Source: JAKVCB01 sp963578605
Lineage (GTDB): Bacteria; Planctomycetota; Planctomycetia; Pirellulales; Lacipirellulaceae
Assembly: GCA_963578605.1 (NCBI GenBank)
Contig: CAUZEA010000117.1
Span: 1-15,859, forward strand
Direction of reading: 5' to 3'
Length of the DNA stretch: 15,859 nt
Part shown: piece after piece, positions 1 to 6,390 of the stretch
How the letters are laid out: the number at the start of each line of letters is the position of its first letter
Numbering within the stretch: position 1 is the first letter of the stretch
Made by a program: the position numbers and the translations under genes
Notes under the pieces: model-generated
The model's database searches: none
The model's input: the letters and a program-made list of their open reading frames with translations, nothing else
What the model was told of the DNA's origin: nothing

Positions 1-256
1 GTTGCCCTTGGCGTCGGGTCAGTTCAGGCTTGGGATCAAACAGGTCCATCTGGGAAGGACCACCGTTCTGAAAGAGCTGGATTACCGCTTTGGCTTTTGC
101 GGGAAAGTGGCCCGTTCGAGGCGTCAGATCGTGCCCATATTGTTGCTGGCCACCAGCCAGCAGCCCCGAGTCCTCCAAGAGTCCGGCCAGGGCGATGGTC
201 CCAAAGCCGCTGCCCATGGCTCTTAAGCAGTCGCGTCGTGAAAAAGGAAGGTTCAT
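1..256 (-). CDS. DUF1501 family Tat-exported protein, N-terminal part (cut by window edge)
   Basis: Reading leftward from ATG at 256-254, 85 codons are open to the window edge, so the C-terminus is missing. The start reads MNLPFSRRDCLRAMGSG: a twin-arginine motif (SRRDCLR) and a hydrophobic stretch (FGTIALAGLL), as expected for an exported protein. It is followed by HFPAKAKAVIQLFQNGGPSQMDLFDPKP, split here as HFPAKAKAVIQLF and NGGPSQMDLFDPKP, which is the hallmark of DUF1501 proteins (PF07394, alkaline phosphatase/sulfatase-like superfamily). Their biochemical role is not established. It lies 116 bases downstream of the PSD1 gene on the same strand; this PSD1-DUF1501 pairing is very common in planctomycetes, so the two probably form an operon and act together outside the cytoplasm. 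No clear ribosome binding site is visible. Family call is firm; function is unknown. Confidence 0.88.
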   Translation of the reverse strand, partial: MNLPFSRRDCLRAMGSGFGTIALAGLLEDSGLLAGGQQQYGHDLTPRTGHFPAKAKAVIQLFQNGGPSQMDLFDPKPELTRRQGQ

Positions 257-372
257 GGTTTTCAGCCGGTTCAAGGGAGACTACCACTTTCGTGGCAACG
301 ACCCGATTCTGAGTTTATGGTTCATCGGGTAAGGGGTGATCGGTTCGGTTTGCTTGTCATCGCGGTTGCTAC

Positions 373-2508
373 TTACTCGACATAAAGGAATTCGTTCGTG
401 GATAGCAACATGTGGCACAAGTCGGCCAGGGCGCTGGGGATTGCCTCGTCGGGCGGTGGTGCGTCGGCGGTGTGAACCGCAACCTGTTCGGACAAAAATA
501 CGAGACATTCGTTTAATTCTACTTCGCGTGGGGCACGACCCAAGGCTAACTGGAATGCACCGTGCACTTGTGCTTCCGGTTCACTGCCCACGGTGGCCTC
601 GACACGCCGGGCAAAGTCTTCAGACTGCTGAAACAAAAACTCGCTGTTAAGCAAAGCCAACGATTGTAAAACGGTGGCCGAATGGTCCCGCTGGGTGCAG
701 TTGATTGACATGATGGGTGCGTCAAACAGCTCCAGAAATTTAAGTGGATAAACCCGCCGCGCGAACAAATAGATGCTGCGGCGGTGGGCGCTGGTGGGTG
801 TTGGTGCAGCTACGGCTTGCGAGAGTCCGTTGGAAGGGGTGGTGATGTCCACCGGCGGCCCCCCAGGCGTCCGATCCAGTTGTCCCGAGACTGCCAGGAT
901 TGCGTCGCGAACGATTTCCGCTTCGAGTTGCCGCAAATTCATACGCCAGAGCAAACGGTTTTGCGGGTCCACACGTTCAGCGACAGAGCGCGGGTCGGAA
1001 AATTCCCCCGCGGGAGGTCGTGTAGAACACTGGCGGTATGCTGTTGAGAGCATGATCATGCGATGAAGGGCCTTGATATCCCAGCCACCTTCTACCAGGT
1101 CGACCACCAACCAATCGAGCAACTCCGGGTGTGTTGGAGGGCTGCCTGACCGACCAAAGTTTCCCAATGTCGAAACGATGCCACGCCCGAAATGATGGTG
1201 CCAGACGCGGTTCACAATGACCCGTCCCGTTAGCGGATGATCGGGTTTTGTCAGCCAGTGTGCCAACGTCAACCGCCGGCCGCTGGTTTCTCCTTGCCCC
1301 AAAGACGGGCGATCGTCGGCTCCTGTCTTTTCCAACTGCAGCGCCTCGGGAAATCCGGGATCAACCGGTGAACCAGGTGCGTCGATATCGCCTCGCACAA
1401 GCACATGGGAGGCTGGTGGGGCGGCAACATCCCAGATTGCCTGCAACTTCCCGTATGTGCGTCGTTGGTGTTTCCGTGCTTGAATTTCCTGTTTCAGGCT
1501 GGCAGCACGGTCGGTTTCTTTTGCCTTCTTGGCGACTTCCAGTTGTGCTTTGAGCGGTTCAACTTGTTCGTCAATCTCCGCATTGTGCTGGTCAATCAAT
1601 GCGCGCTCTGTTGGGATGATGTTCGCCAGAAAACGTGACTTGGGTTCAATCCATTCGTGGACATTCAGGGCGGGCTCGAAAAATGCCATCAACCGGTAGT
1701 AATCGCGCTGCGGTATTGGGTCGTACTTGTGGTCATGGCATCGGCAGCAGTCCATCGTCAGTCCTAACAGCGACGTAGAGACCATTTCGATCGTTCGGAA
1801 GAGGACTTCGTAACGTTGCCCAATGCCGCTTTGCTCGGCATTGGTATGGTCCTCAATGCTGCGCAAATAACCAGTGGCGGTAAGAGCTTCCAGGATCTCG
1901 GGCGTGAAACTGTCCGCACGGCGCCAGTCAACCAGTTCATCTCCGGCTAACTGTTCAATCAAGAAACGGTTAAACGGCTTGTTGGAGTTGAACGCCCCGA
2001 CGACATAGTCACGGTAGCGCCAAATTCCGTCATGTAACTGCTTAAAGGTTAGATCTCCATCGAACGATACGTTGTCCACGTAACCGGCAGCGTCTAACCA
2101 ATGTCGGCCCCAACGCTCACCATAGTGGGGCGATGCTAGCAAACGGTCGATCAGTCGCTCACAGGCATCTGGTTCCGCGTCGGCCAAAAACGATTCTACG
2201 TCGCGCGGGGCAGGGGGAACGCCGATGAGATCAAAAAACGCCCGGCGGATGAACGTCGACCGATCCGCGTCCTCGGAAAACGTGAGACCCTGTGATTCCA
2301 ATCGTGCCAACAGAAAAGCATCGATGGGCGTTCGGACTCGGTCGATTCGCTCCGGGGATGGAATCGACGCCTTTTGGGGCGGCTTGAATGCCCAGAACCC
2401 ATGGTCGGCTGTTACCGATGATGAGCCACCGATTGCAAAATAGATCAGTACGATGGCCACTGAGCATAGGGTTTTCACTGTAGCCTCTCGAAGCACACTA
2501 CCTGCCAT
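373..2508 (-). CDS. DUF1549/DUF1553 (PSD1) domain protein
   Basis: A 711-residue exported protein. The frame is open further upstream to 2775, but I choose ATG 2508 because a signal peptide (hydrophobic LCSVAIVLIYFAI, about residues 13-26) and then FWAFKPP, the usual beginning of this family, follow directly; the upstream extension looks non-coding. DUF1549 spans about residues 61-285 with RWGRHWLDAAGY (132-143) and a CxxCH haem-type motif (CCRCH, 254-258) followed by DHKYDPI. A charged, probably coiled-coil stretch lies at 308-352. DUF1553 spans about 410-690 with NRVWHHHFGRG and PTHPELLDWL, and the protein ends NEFLYVE, as the family does. The N-terminal cytochrome-c-like domain (PSCyt1) found in many larger relatives is absent. 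Relatives are abundant in planctomycetes and are thought to act in extracytoplasmic degradation of complex organic matter; the reaction is unknown. First gene of the leftward pair with the DUF1501 gene. Confidence 0.9.
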   Translation of the reverse strand: MAGSVLREATVKTLCSVAIVLIYFAIGGSSSVTADHGFWAFKPPQKASIPSPERIDRVRTPIDAFLLARLESQGLTFSEDADRSTFIRRAFFDLIGVPPAPRDVESFLADAEPDACERLIDRLLASPHYGERWGRHWLDAAGYVDNVSFDGDLTFKQLHDGIWRYRDYVVGAFNSNKPFNRFLIEQLAGDELVDWRRADSFTPEILEALTATGYLRSIEDHTNAEQSGIGQRYEVLFRTIEMVSTSLLGLTMDCCRCHDHKYDPIPQRDYYRLMAFFEPALNVHEWIEPKSRFLANIIPTERALIDQHNAEIDEQVEPLKAQLEVAKKAKETDRAASLKQEIQARKHQRRTYGKLQAIWDVAAPPASHVLVRGDIDAPGSPVDPGFPEALQLEKTGADDRPSLGQGETSGRRLTLAHWLTKPDHPLTGRVIVNRVWHHHFGRGIVSTLGNFGRSGSPPTHPELLDWLVVDLVEGGWDIKALHRMIMLSTAYRQCSTRPPAGEFSDPRSVAERVDPQNRLLWRMNLRQLEAEIVRDAILAVSGQLDRTPGGPPVDITTPSNGLSQAVAAPTPTSAHRRSIYLFARRVYPLKFLELFDAPIMSINCTQRDHSATVLQSLALLNSEFLFQQSEDFARRVEATVGSEPEAQVHGAFQLALGRAPREVELNECLVFLSEQVAVHTADAPPPDEAIPSALADLCHMLLSTNEFLYVE

Positions 2509-2875
2509 ACGATTTCCGTGGACAACTCGCGGTTTAAACGGTCTGCGGGGATACATCACGGAAAAATTGTAACGTTCTCGCGGGATCCATTTGCTGCAGA
2601 AATCGGTAACGGCTATTGCGATGTTAGCCTGCCGAAAGTCTAGAAGCAAGGATTGGCCGATTTTTGACAGAGGACTCGTCTCACACCCCATGCTCGGCAG
2701 CCGTCGTCGAGCACCGTTGTAAGAAATGTCCGGCTTGCCCGTGACCGGGATTAACGCTGTGGTAAGAATTGGCATTCATCCAAAACATACACCATGGCAA
2801 ATCCTGGCGGCTTTGGTGCAAGCCCAACCGTTCCAGAACCCACCGCCCTCCTCTTAGCCCTCTTGGCCCTGGCCG

Positions 2876-2900
2876 CCGTGCCGCTTCGAGTGCGGCACGG
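2876..2900. repeat. Perfect 9-bp hairpin
   Basis: CCGTGCCGC (2876-2884), a 7-base loop TTCGAGT, then GCGGCACGG (2892-2900). The arms are perfectly complementary and GC-rich. No T-tract follows on either strand, so it is not a standard intrinsic terminator. It could be a REP-type element, a protein site or an RNA structure. Confidence 0.6.
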
Positions 2901-3026
2901 GTGATGTGTCACAGTCAGATCTTCTGCGCACTATTTTTGGGACATCCAAGGTACCTTGCAGCCCCATGGAAGGTCGCAGCGAAAAGATCAGAAGTGAGCG
3001 TCAAAGTTGGTCACACCGCCGGTTGG

Positions 3027-3054
3027 TTGGAACTGATAAATATCCTGATATACT
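3027..3054 (+). promoter_or_regulatory. Candidate sigma70-type promoter
   Basis: TTGGAA (3027-3032), 16-base spacer, TATACT (3049-3054, one mismatch to TATAAT). It would drive the truncated exported-protein gene at 3141 and possibly the glycosidase behind it. The -35 match is only partial. Confidence 0.35.
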
Positions 3055-3140
3055 CAGGGACAGCAGCAGGCATCGCGATCTGCTGTGCTCTCTTGTCTTT
3101 ACCGTCTTGCTTTGACCCGTAGCGATCCGCCAGGCGAGTT

Positions 3141-3350
3141 ATGGAACTTTACCAGTTACGGGCGGCCTTTCTAGCGACCTGTTTGCTACTTGTGTGTAGT
3201 CAAGGGCAGGCGGAGGTTACTGTGACTGGTGATGTTGTTCCCAGTGGTGCTACAGATCCGTGGGAGATCAATGGTTCTTTAACGGTTGGTGGATGGATGA
3301 AATACTACGGAAATCTTCCCGGCATTTTCGTAACCGTGGCTAGAGGGTAA
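3141..3350 (+). pseudogene. N-terminal remnant of an exported repeat / PEP-CTERM-like protein
   Basis: A 69-residue frame starts with a clear Sec signal peptide (charged MELYQLR, hydrophobic AAFLATCLLLVC, cleavage near QGQA-EV), followed by VTVTGDVVPSGATDPWEINGSLTVGG. This last part is the usual opening of planctomycete exported proteins built from beta-rich autotransporter/PEP-CTERM-associated repeats, which normally run to hundreds of residues. Here the pattern is lost after LTVGG and the frame stops at 3350. An AGGCGAG sequence before the ATG can serve as ribosome binding site. About 1.7 kb downstream (5082-5321) lies a C-terminal fragment of the same general kind of protein, so the two may be ends of one disrupted gene, although I cannot show that. 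Alternatively it is a small secreted protein in its own right; less likely. Confidence 0.6.
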
Positions 3351-3391
3351 CATCAAACCTTGCGATTCAAGTCCATTGTCCTTCGTGCCAA

Positions 3392-4957
3392 ATGACCAAA
3401 CTCAACGACGTTAACACAACTGACATCGTCGATGCGATCCGACTGGGATGCCGGATGATGGCCAACGTGCTGAACGCCGACGATAGTGATATCCCTTTCT
3501 TTGACGTCGTCGCACTTCCAGAGCCGAAGATGAGTTTTTGTCCGTTGACTTCCGAGGCACACGTTCCGGGACGTTTCCTCAATGCGATGCTCACCGCCGA
3601 AGATGTCCTTGGCATCGACCTTGACGCGGAGGCTGTAGAAAAGATTACCCGCGCCGCGTTTCTCGCCTACAGAGGCACGCTACCGCTTCCGGTGAACCGC
3701 AATGAAATCGGTGGCCGGTTGGTGAACTTCTCACCGCACCATATACGCGAAGGCTTCCATGCACTCTATGCACTCGTCAAGTACCGTGACTCTCCACGCG
3801 CGAGGGAACTGGCCGAGCTCGGGATCGACACCGTCTTCAAGTATTGGGATGCCGCGGACGGATGGGATTACCTGCGCCTTCAGTCTGACCACGAGATTGT
3901 CTTTCACAAAGCCAGCAGCTTTCTCAATGGCCTTGGTCGTTCGATCGGACCCTTGGTGAAGTATTACCGGGCGACAAGATACGGACCGGCCCTGGACCTT
4001 GCCATCGCACTCAAGGAGAAGGCGATTGCCGAGTACTTTGCGGAGGACGGTGCCTTCCAGGACGCGCACGGAGTGCACTGTCATTCGACAACCTGTGTGA
4101 TGTCTTCCCTGGCCCAGTTGGCTGATCTCACTGCCGATTCGAACCTACTCAACCGCGTGAAGGCATTCTATGACAGCGGCCTTTGGGAGATTCGCGATGC
4201 ACTTGGCTGGTCCATCGAATCGAAGCAGCAAGGTGAGAATTTTGGGCGGGGTGAGGTCAACAATACGGGCGATATTCTGGAAACGGCTCTCATCCTCGGA
4301 CGGTGGGGGTACTCCGAATATTATCACGACGCTGAGCGGATCCTAAGGGGCCATCTGCTGCCGTCTCAGTTGCGAGACGTCTCCTTCATCCTCGATCCGC
4401 CAAACGCCGAGAACGATGGCGGCCAACGTGACGTTGGCAACCGAATCAAAGGCTCATTCGGATTTCCGGCCCCGTATGGTCATCAGCCGGTCAATCTGTC
4501 ACTCGTCAAGTTCAACACGGATATCGTGGGAGGCACTGTTGGATCACTATGCGAGGCGTATCGCGACGCGACGCGCTATGACCGCGCCGGCCACTGGGTC
4601 AACTTACTCTTCGACCACGAGACATCGAATATCAAGGTGGAATCTCAGTACACGCATTCCGCTATGCGAATCACACTAAGACGACCAGGGCCACTCTTTG
4701 TGCGGGTACCTCCGTGGGTGGACTTCGCGTCGCTCAAATACGAAGATTTGGTGGGACAACCGAGAGAAACGAATGGGTACGTGCTGTTTTCCACGTTAAC
4801 CGTGAACCGGGCGATAAGCATTCGCATTCCGTTGACTTCGCAGGAAATCACCTTGAAGAACCCAGCCGGACCTCTACGTGTGCGAATGGCAGGTGATCAA
4901 GTCGTGGCAATGGACAACCTCCGGGCGGACCTGACATTTTTCGAATCAATCGCTTGA
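3392..4957 (+). CDS. Six-hairpin glycosidase-like protein (GH127/DUF1680-type fold), possibly beta-L-arabinofuranosidase-like
   Basis: 521 residues. The first ~400 residues are helix-rich with repeated patterns such as HIREGFHALYALVKYRDSP, EVNNTGDILETALILGRWG and YYHDAERILRGHLLPSQL, resembling the (alpha/alpha)6 barrel of GH127-like enzymes. The last ~100 residues are beta-rich with RPGPLFVRVPPWVDF, like the C-terminal sandwich of that group (compare 'LRIPxW'). The substrate would be a plant or algal sugar polymer, but this is inference. There is no signal peptide and no visible Shine-Dalgarno sequence before ATG 3392, and the same frame is open upstream to about 3347. The gene may therefore have lost its original 5' end or be expressed from sequence left by the upstream remnant. 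It is the only full-length-looking gene between 3141 and 6230 and sits between pieces of unrelated exported proteins. Family assignment is moderate; catalytic residues were not identified. Confidence 0.6.
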   Translation: MTKLNDVNTTDIVDAIRLGCRMMANVLNADDSDIPFFDVVALPEPKMSFCPLTSEAHVPGRFLNAMLTAEDVLGIDLDAEAVEKITRAAFLAYRGTLPLPVNRNEIGGRLVNFSPHHIREGFHALYALVKYRDSPRARELAELGIDTVFKYWDAADGWDYLRLQSDHEIVFHKASSFLNGLGRSIGPLVKYYRATRYGPALDLAIALKEKAIAEYFAEDGAFQDAHGVHCHSTTCVMSSLAQLADLTADSNLLNRVKAFYDSGLWEIRDALGWSIESKQQGENFGRGEVNNTGDILETALILGRWGYSEYYHDAERILRGHLLPSQLRDVSFILDPPNAENDGGQRDVGNRIKGSFGFPAPYGHQPVNLSLVKFNTDIVGGTVGSLCEAYRDATRYDRAGHWVNLLFDHETSNIKVESQYTHSAMRITLRRPGPLFVRVPPWVDFASLKYEDLVGQPRETNGYVLFSTLTVNRAISIRIPLTSQEITLKNPAGPLRVRMAGDQVVAMDNLRADLTFFESIA

Positions 4958-5081
4958 GGGCGTCAACAGTGATCTTCCGGCATTTCAGCCTCAATCGAAA
5001 ACGGCTGAGTGCTGCAGGTGTCCAAAGAGCCACATATTCACATATCTTCTACGTGAGTCGCGAACGTATACGATTGGCTAC

Positions 5082-5321
5082 AACAGATTCTTCACATATG
5101 AAGACGACGAATACGGCGCATCCTCGAATGGTGAGTTCCTGAACCAGACCGGCTACATCGCCCTGGAACTGGCCGATGGCTCGGATACCCACTACGGATG
5201 GGCCCGTGTCACAACCTCCAACGTAAACACCGAGAATAACGCCACGATGATCATTCGCGATTGGGCCTTAGAACTGACCTGCCTCCACGGTAGGTCACTA
5301 CCCTTTCGGATAGGTTTGTAG
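5082..5321 (+). pseudogene. C-terminal remnant of a 'THYGW' exported protein
   Basis: In one frame the sequence reads RFFTYEDDEYG, then GYIALELADGSDTHYGWARV and ATMIIRDWALELT, ending at TAG 5319-5321. The pattern 'G-Y-I-x-L-x-F/L ... THYGW-A/M-R-V ... I-x-D-W/Y-A-x-E' is familiar from the C-terminal region of planctomycete and verrucomicrobial PEP-CTERM-type exported proteins, normally followed by a short sorting tail. Here the resemblance breaks off after ALELT and a non-matching tail follows. No start codon or ribosome binding site belongs to the fragment, and upstream sequence in frame (about 4983-5080) looks unrelated. Probably a dead fragment, possibly from the same gene as the remnant at 3141. 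Confidence 0.55.
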
Positions 5322-5373
5322 TCTGTCGCGAAAGTCTATTGCCAGCCCGATCGGCTACAGGAACCCCACAAAA

Positions 5374-5691
5374 TTAGCGGAACCGGATTGAGTACAGGTC
5401 TGCGTCCTGCAAGACGAACCGTAACCGCACAGGTTTTCCAACCAGCATGCTGACATCCTCGCCCGACTTCCACGCGACCGAGCGCTCAAGCTGGTCACCA
5501 AAAATCTCCGGACAGTCCACCAGTGCGAAGCCGGGAACGGGGTTACCAGCCACGTCCTGAATTTCCACCCGAACAGTGCCGGCGGCCGAGGTTGCAAAAT
5601 TGATCACCAGTTCTTTGCCAGAGAACTCCAGTGGCCTGGTGACTAGTTCACCTGGCTCATAGCCGGCATGCACCGCTACAAATCCGTTGAC
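5374..5691 (-). pseudogene. C-terminal fragment of a planctomycete glycosidase-associated protein
   Basis: Leftward frame, about 105 residues: VNGFVAVHAGYEPGELVTRPLEFSGKEL, here broken as VNGFVAVHAGYEPGE and VTRPLEFSGKELVINF, then TSAAGTVRVEIQDVAGNPV, DCPEIFGDQ, and ending GKPVRLRFVLQDADLYSIRFR with a stop at 5374. This block is the conserved C-terminal beta-rich portion of a large planctomycete family of secreted proteins of roughly 500 residues. The ~400 N-terminal residues are missing: upstream of 5691 the frame continues to 5811, but that part (MSASVSSISRTITG...) does not resemble the family and coincides with a methylase/ParB-like frame on the other strand. The junction at about 5690 is therefore a breakpoint. 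Without the N-terminus and export signal it should be non-functional. Confidence 0.7.
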
Positions 5692-5917
5692 CTGCCCCCC
5701 GGTTGTTGTACCACTCCAGATAAGAAATGTCGGCCACCTGCGTGCCGAGGTTACCCCCGACGCCGAAGTCCCCGTAATGGTTCTGGATATCGACGAGACG
5801 GAGGCCGACAAGATTCTAGCGACGCTTGCTGCGATGGCTGAAGCGGACGACAGTCGAGCAGCGGGAGAATCTGACCGGCAGGAAGGCAGTGCTGAATGCC
5901 TGACATCGCAACACTAA
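5690..5917 (+). pseudogene. ParB-like / DNA-methylase-associated domain fragment
   Basis: The plus-strand frame contains AEVTPDAEVPVMVLDIDETE and ADKILATLAAMAEADD. The pattern 'VPV-x-V-LD-x-DE-x-EADKILATL...AAMAEAD' matches the end of the ParB-type nuclease domain found in phage-like DNA methyltransferases and related proteins, in which LATL is usually followed by DPL before AAMA; that triplet is missing here. No start codon fits the domain (about 80 residues are missing at the front) and nothing recognisable follows AEADD. The fragment starts exactly where the leftward glycosidase-associated fragment ends, so two unrelated pieces have been joined. Its stop lies inside the next tiny frame. 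Probably a dead remnant of mobile or phage DNA. Confidence 0.45.
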
Positions 5918-6018
5918 AAAACAAGGCTGACAAACTCCGCAAGCAGCTTGCGGGAGTTGATCAGCTTACCGGCAAGAATAGTGAGCGTGAGCCTGACGCC
6001 GAACGCGGACGCCGGTAG
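5896..6018 (+). other. Possible 40-aa frame of unknown identity
   Basis: ATG 5896 overlaps the end of the ParB-like fragment and encodes a charged peptide (MPDIATLKNKADKLRKQLAG...GRR). I do not recognise it. The lysine-rich helix-like start could be the beginning of a larger lost protein, or chance. No strong ribosome binding site is seen. Confidence 0.15.
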
Positions 6019-6096
6019 CGGGCTGGTGAGCGGGTCGTTGTAATTCCGAAATGCGAAAAACGCACACGCCGCGAGGAGCTAGAGCATGTCCAATAA

Positions 6097-6234
6097 CTAT
6101 TTAGCGGTGTATCCGGAGTTAGCGAAGTAGTTCGCGCATTCGTCGGGAGTTACTTGTCGGAGTGCTGTGCCGATGGCTCGGTGCAGTGCGTTGGCGAACG
6201 ACGATGATGCTCTCGGCCATTCGCTCCAAAGGGG
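6097..6234 (-). mobile_element. IS630-type transposase, C-terminal remnant
   Basis: Leftward frame ending with stop at 6099-6097 reads LHRAIGTALRQVTPDECANY followed by FANSGYTAK. 'A-x-G-x-x-L-x-x-(V/F)-TP-(D/E)-EC-x-NYFA-x-(S/A)GY' is the typical end of IS630-family (DDE_3) transposases. Only about 45 residues remain; the part upstream (WRPLWSEWPRASSS) may contain the eroded 'WSKVK' region. The DDE catalytic domain is missing, and from position 6235 rightward the sequence is the ~110-bp repeat instead. The element cannot transpose on its own. I could not identify terminal inverted repeats. Confidence 0.5.
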
Positions 6235-6343
6235 TCGCCACGTGACGCGAAAACAAGCGCCCGGACAAAAGGGTAAATTGTTCACACAAGCAGGGCTGCC
6301 GGCTACAATCAAAGGCGCGACGGGAATTGAAATCGCTATCAGT
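6235..6343. repeat. ~110-bp direct repeat, copy 1
   Basis: This 109-base segment recurs at 8660-8770 in the same orientation with only a few differences: an A/C change and a 2-base length change in the A-run near 6249-6256, and one A/G change near 6276. It begins TCGCCACGTGACGCG and ends GAAATCGCTATCAGT. On its left it abuts an IS630 transposase tail, and on its right it runs into the leader of the oxidoreductase gene. It carries a good promoter (6281-6309). Confidence 0.9.
6281..6309 (+). promoter_or_regulatory. Candidate sigma70 promoter inside the repeat, driving the oxidoreductase gene
   Basis: TTCACA (6281-6286, one mismatch to TTGACA), exactly 17 bases, TACAAT (6304-6309, one mismatch to TATAAT). 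Transcription would start near 6316, giving a leader of about 75 bases before the ATG at 6391. The same promoter is preserved in the second repeat copy at 8708-8736. Confidence 0.6.
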
Positions 6344-6390
6344 GTTCCTGCGAAACCCAAACCACAAGATCTCAGCCTCAGGAGGATACG

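Larger units (their letters stand above)
2509..3140. other. Intergenic stretch without convincing gene
   Basis: This 632-base stretch separates the leftward PSD1 gene from the rightward remnant at 3141. Open frames on the plus strand (for example 2769-3122 and 2906-3115) have no recognisable domain, no clear ribosome binding site and arginine/serine/cysteine-rich translations that look like chance. What can be seen is a perfect 9-bp hairpin at 2876-2900 and a promoter candidate at 3027-3054. Confidence 0.5.

Noticed and set aside
2509..2775. Longer N-terminus for the PSD1 protein
   Set aside because: The extra 89 residues would bury the signal peptide and resemble no relative; ATG 2508 gives the normal family start.
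2769..3122. 117-codon plus-strand frame in the intergenic region
   Set aside because: No domain, no good ribosome binding site, low-complexity RS/C-rich start; it contains the GC hairpin. Treated as non-coding.
4954..5142. 62-codon frame after the glycosidase
   Set aside because: No recognisable pattern, and another frame of the same bases carries the THYGW-type homology.
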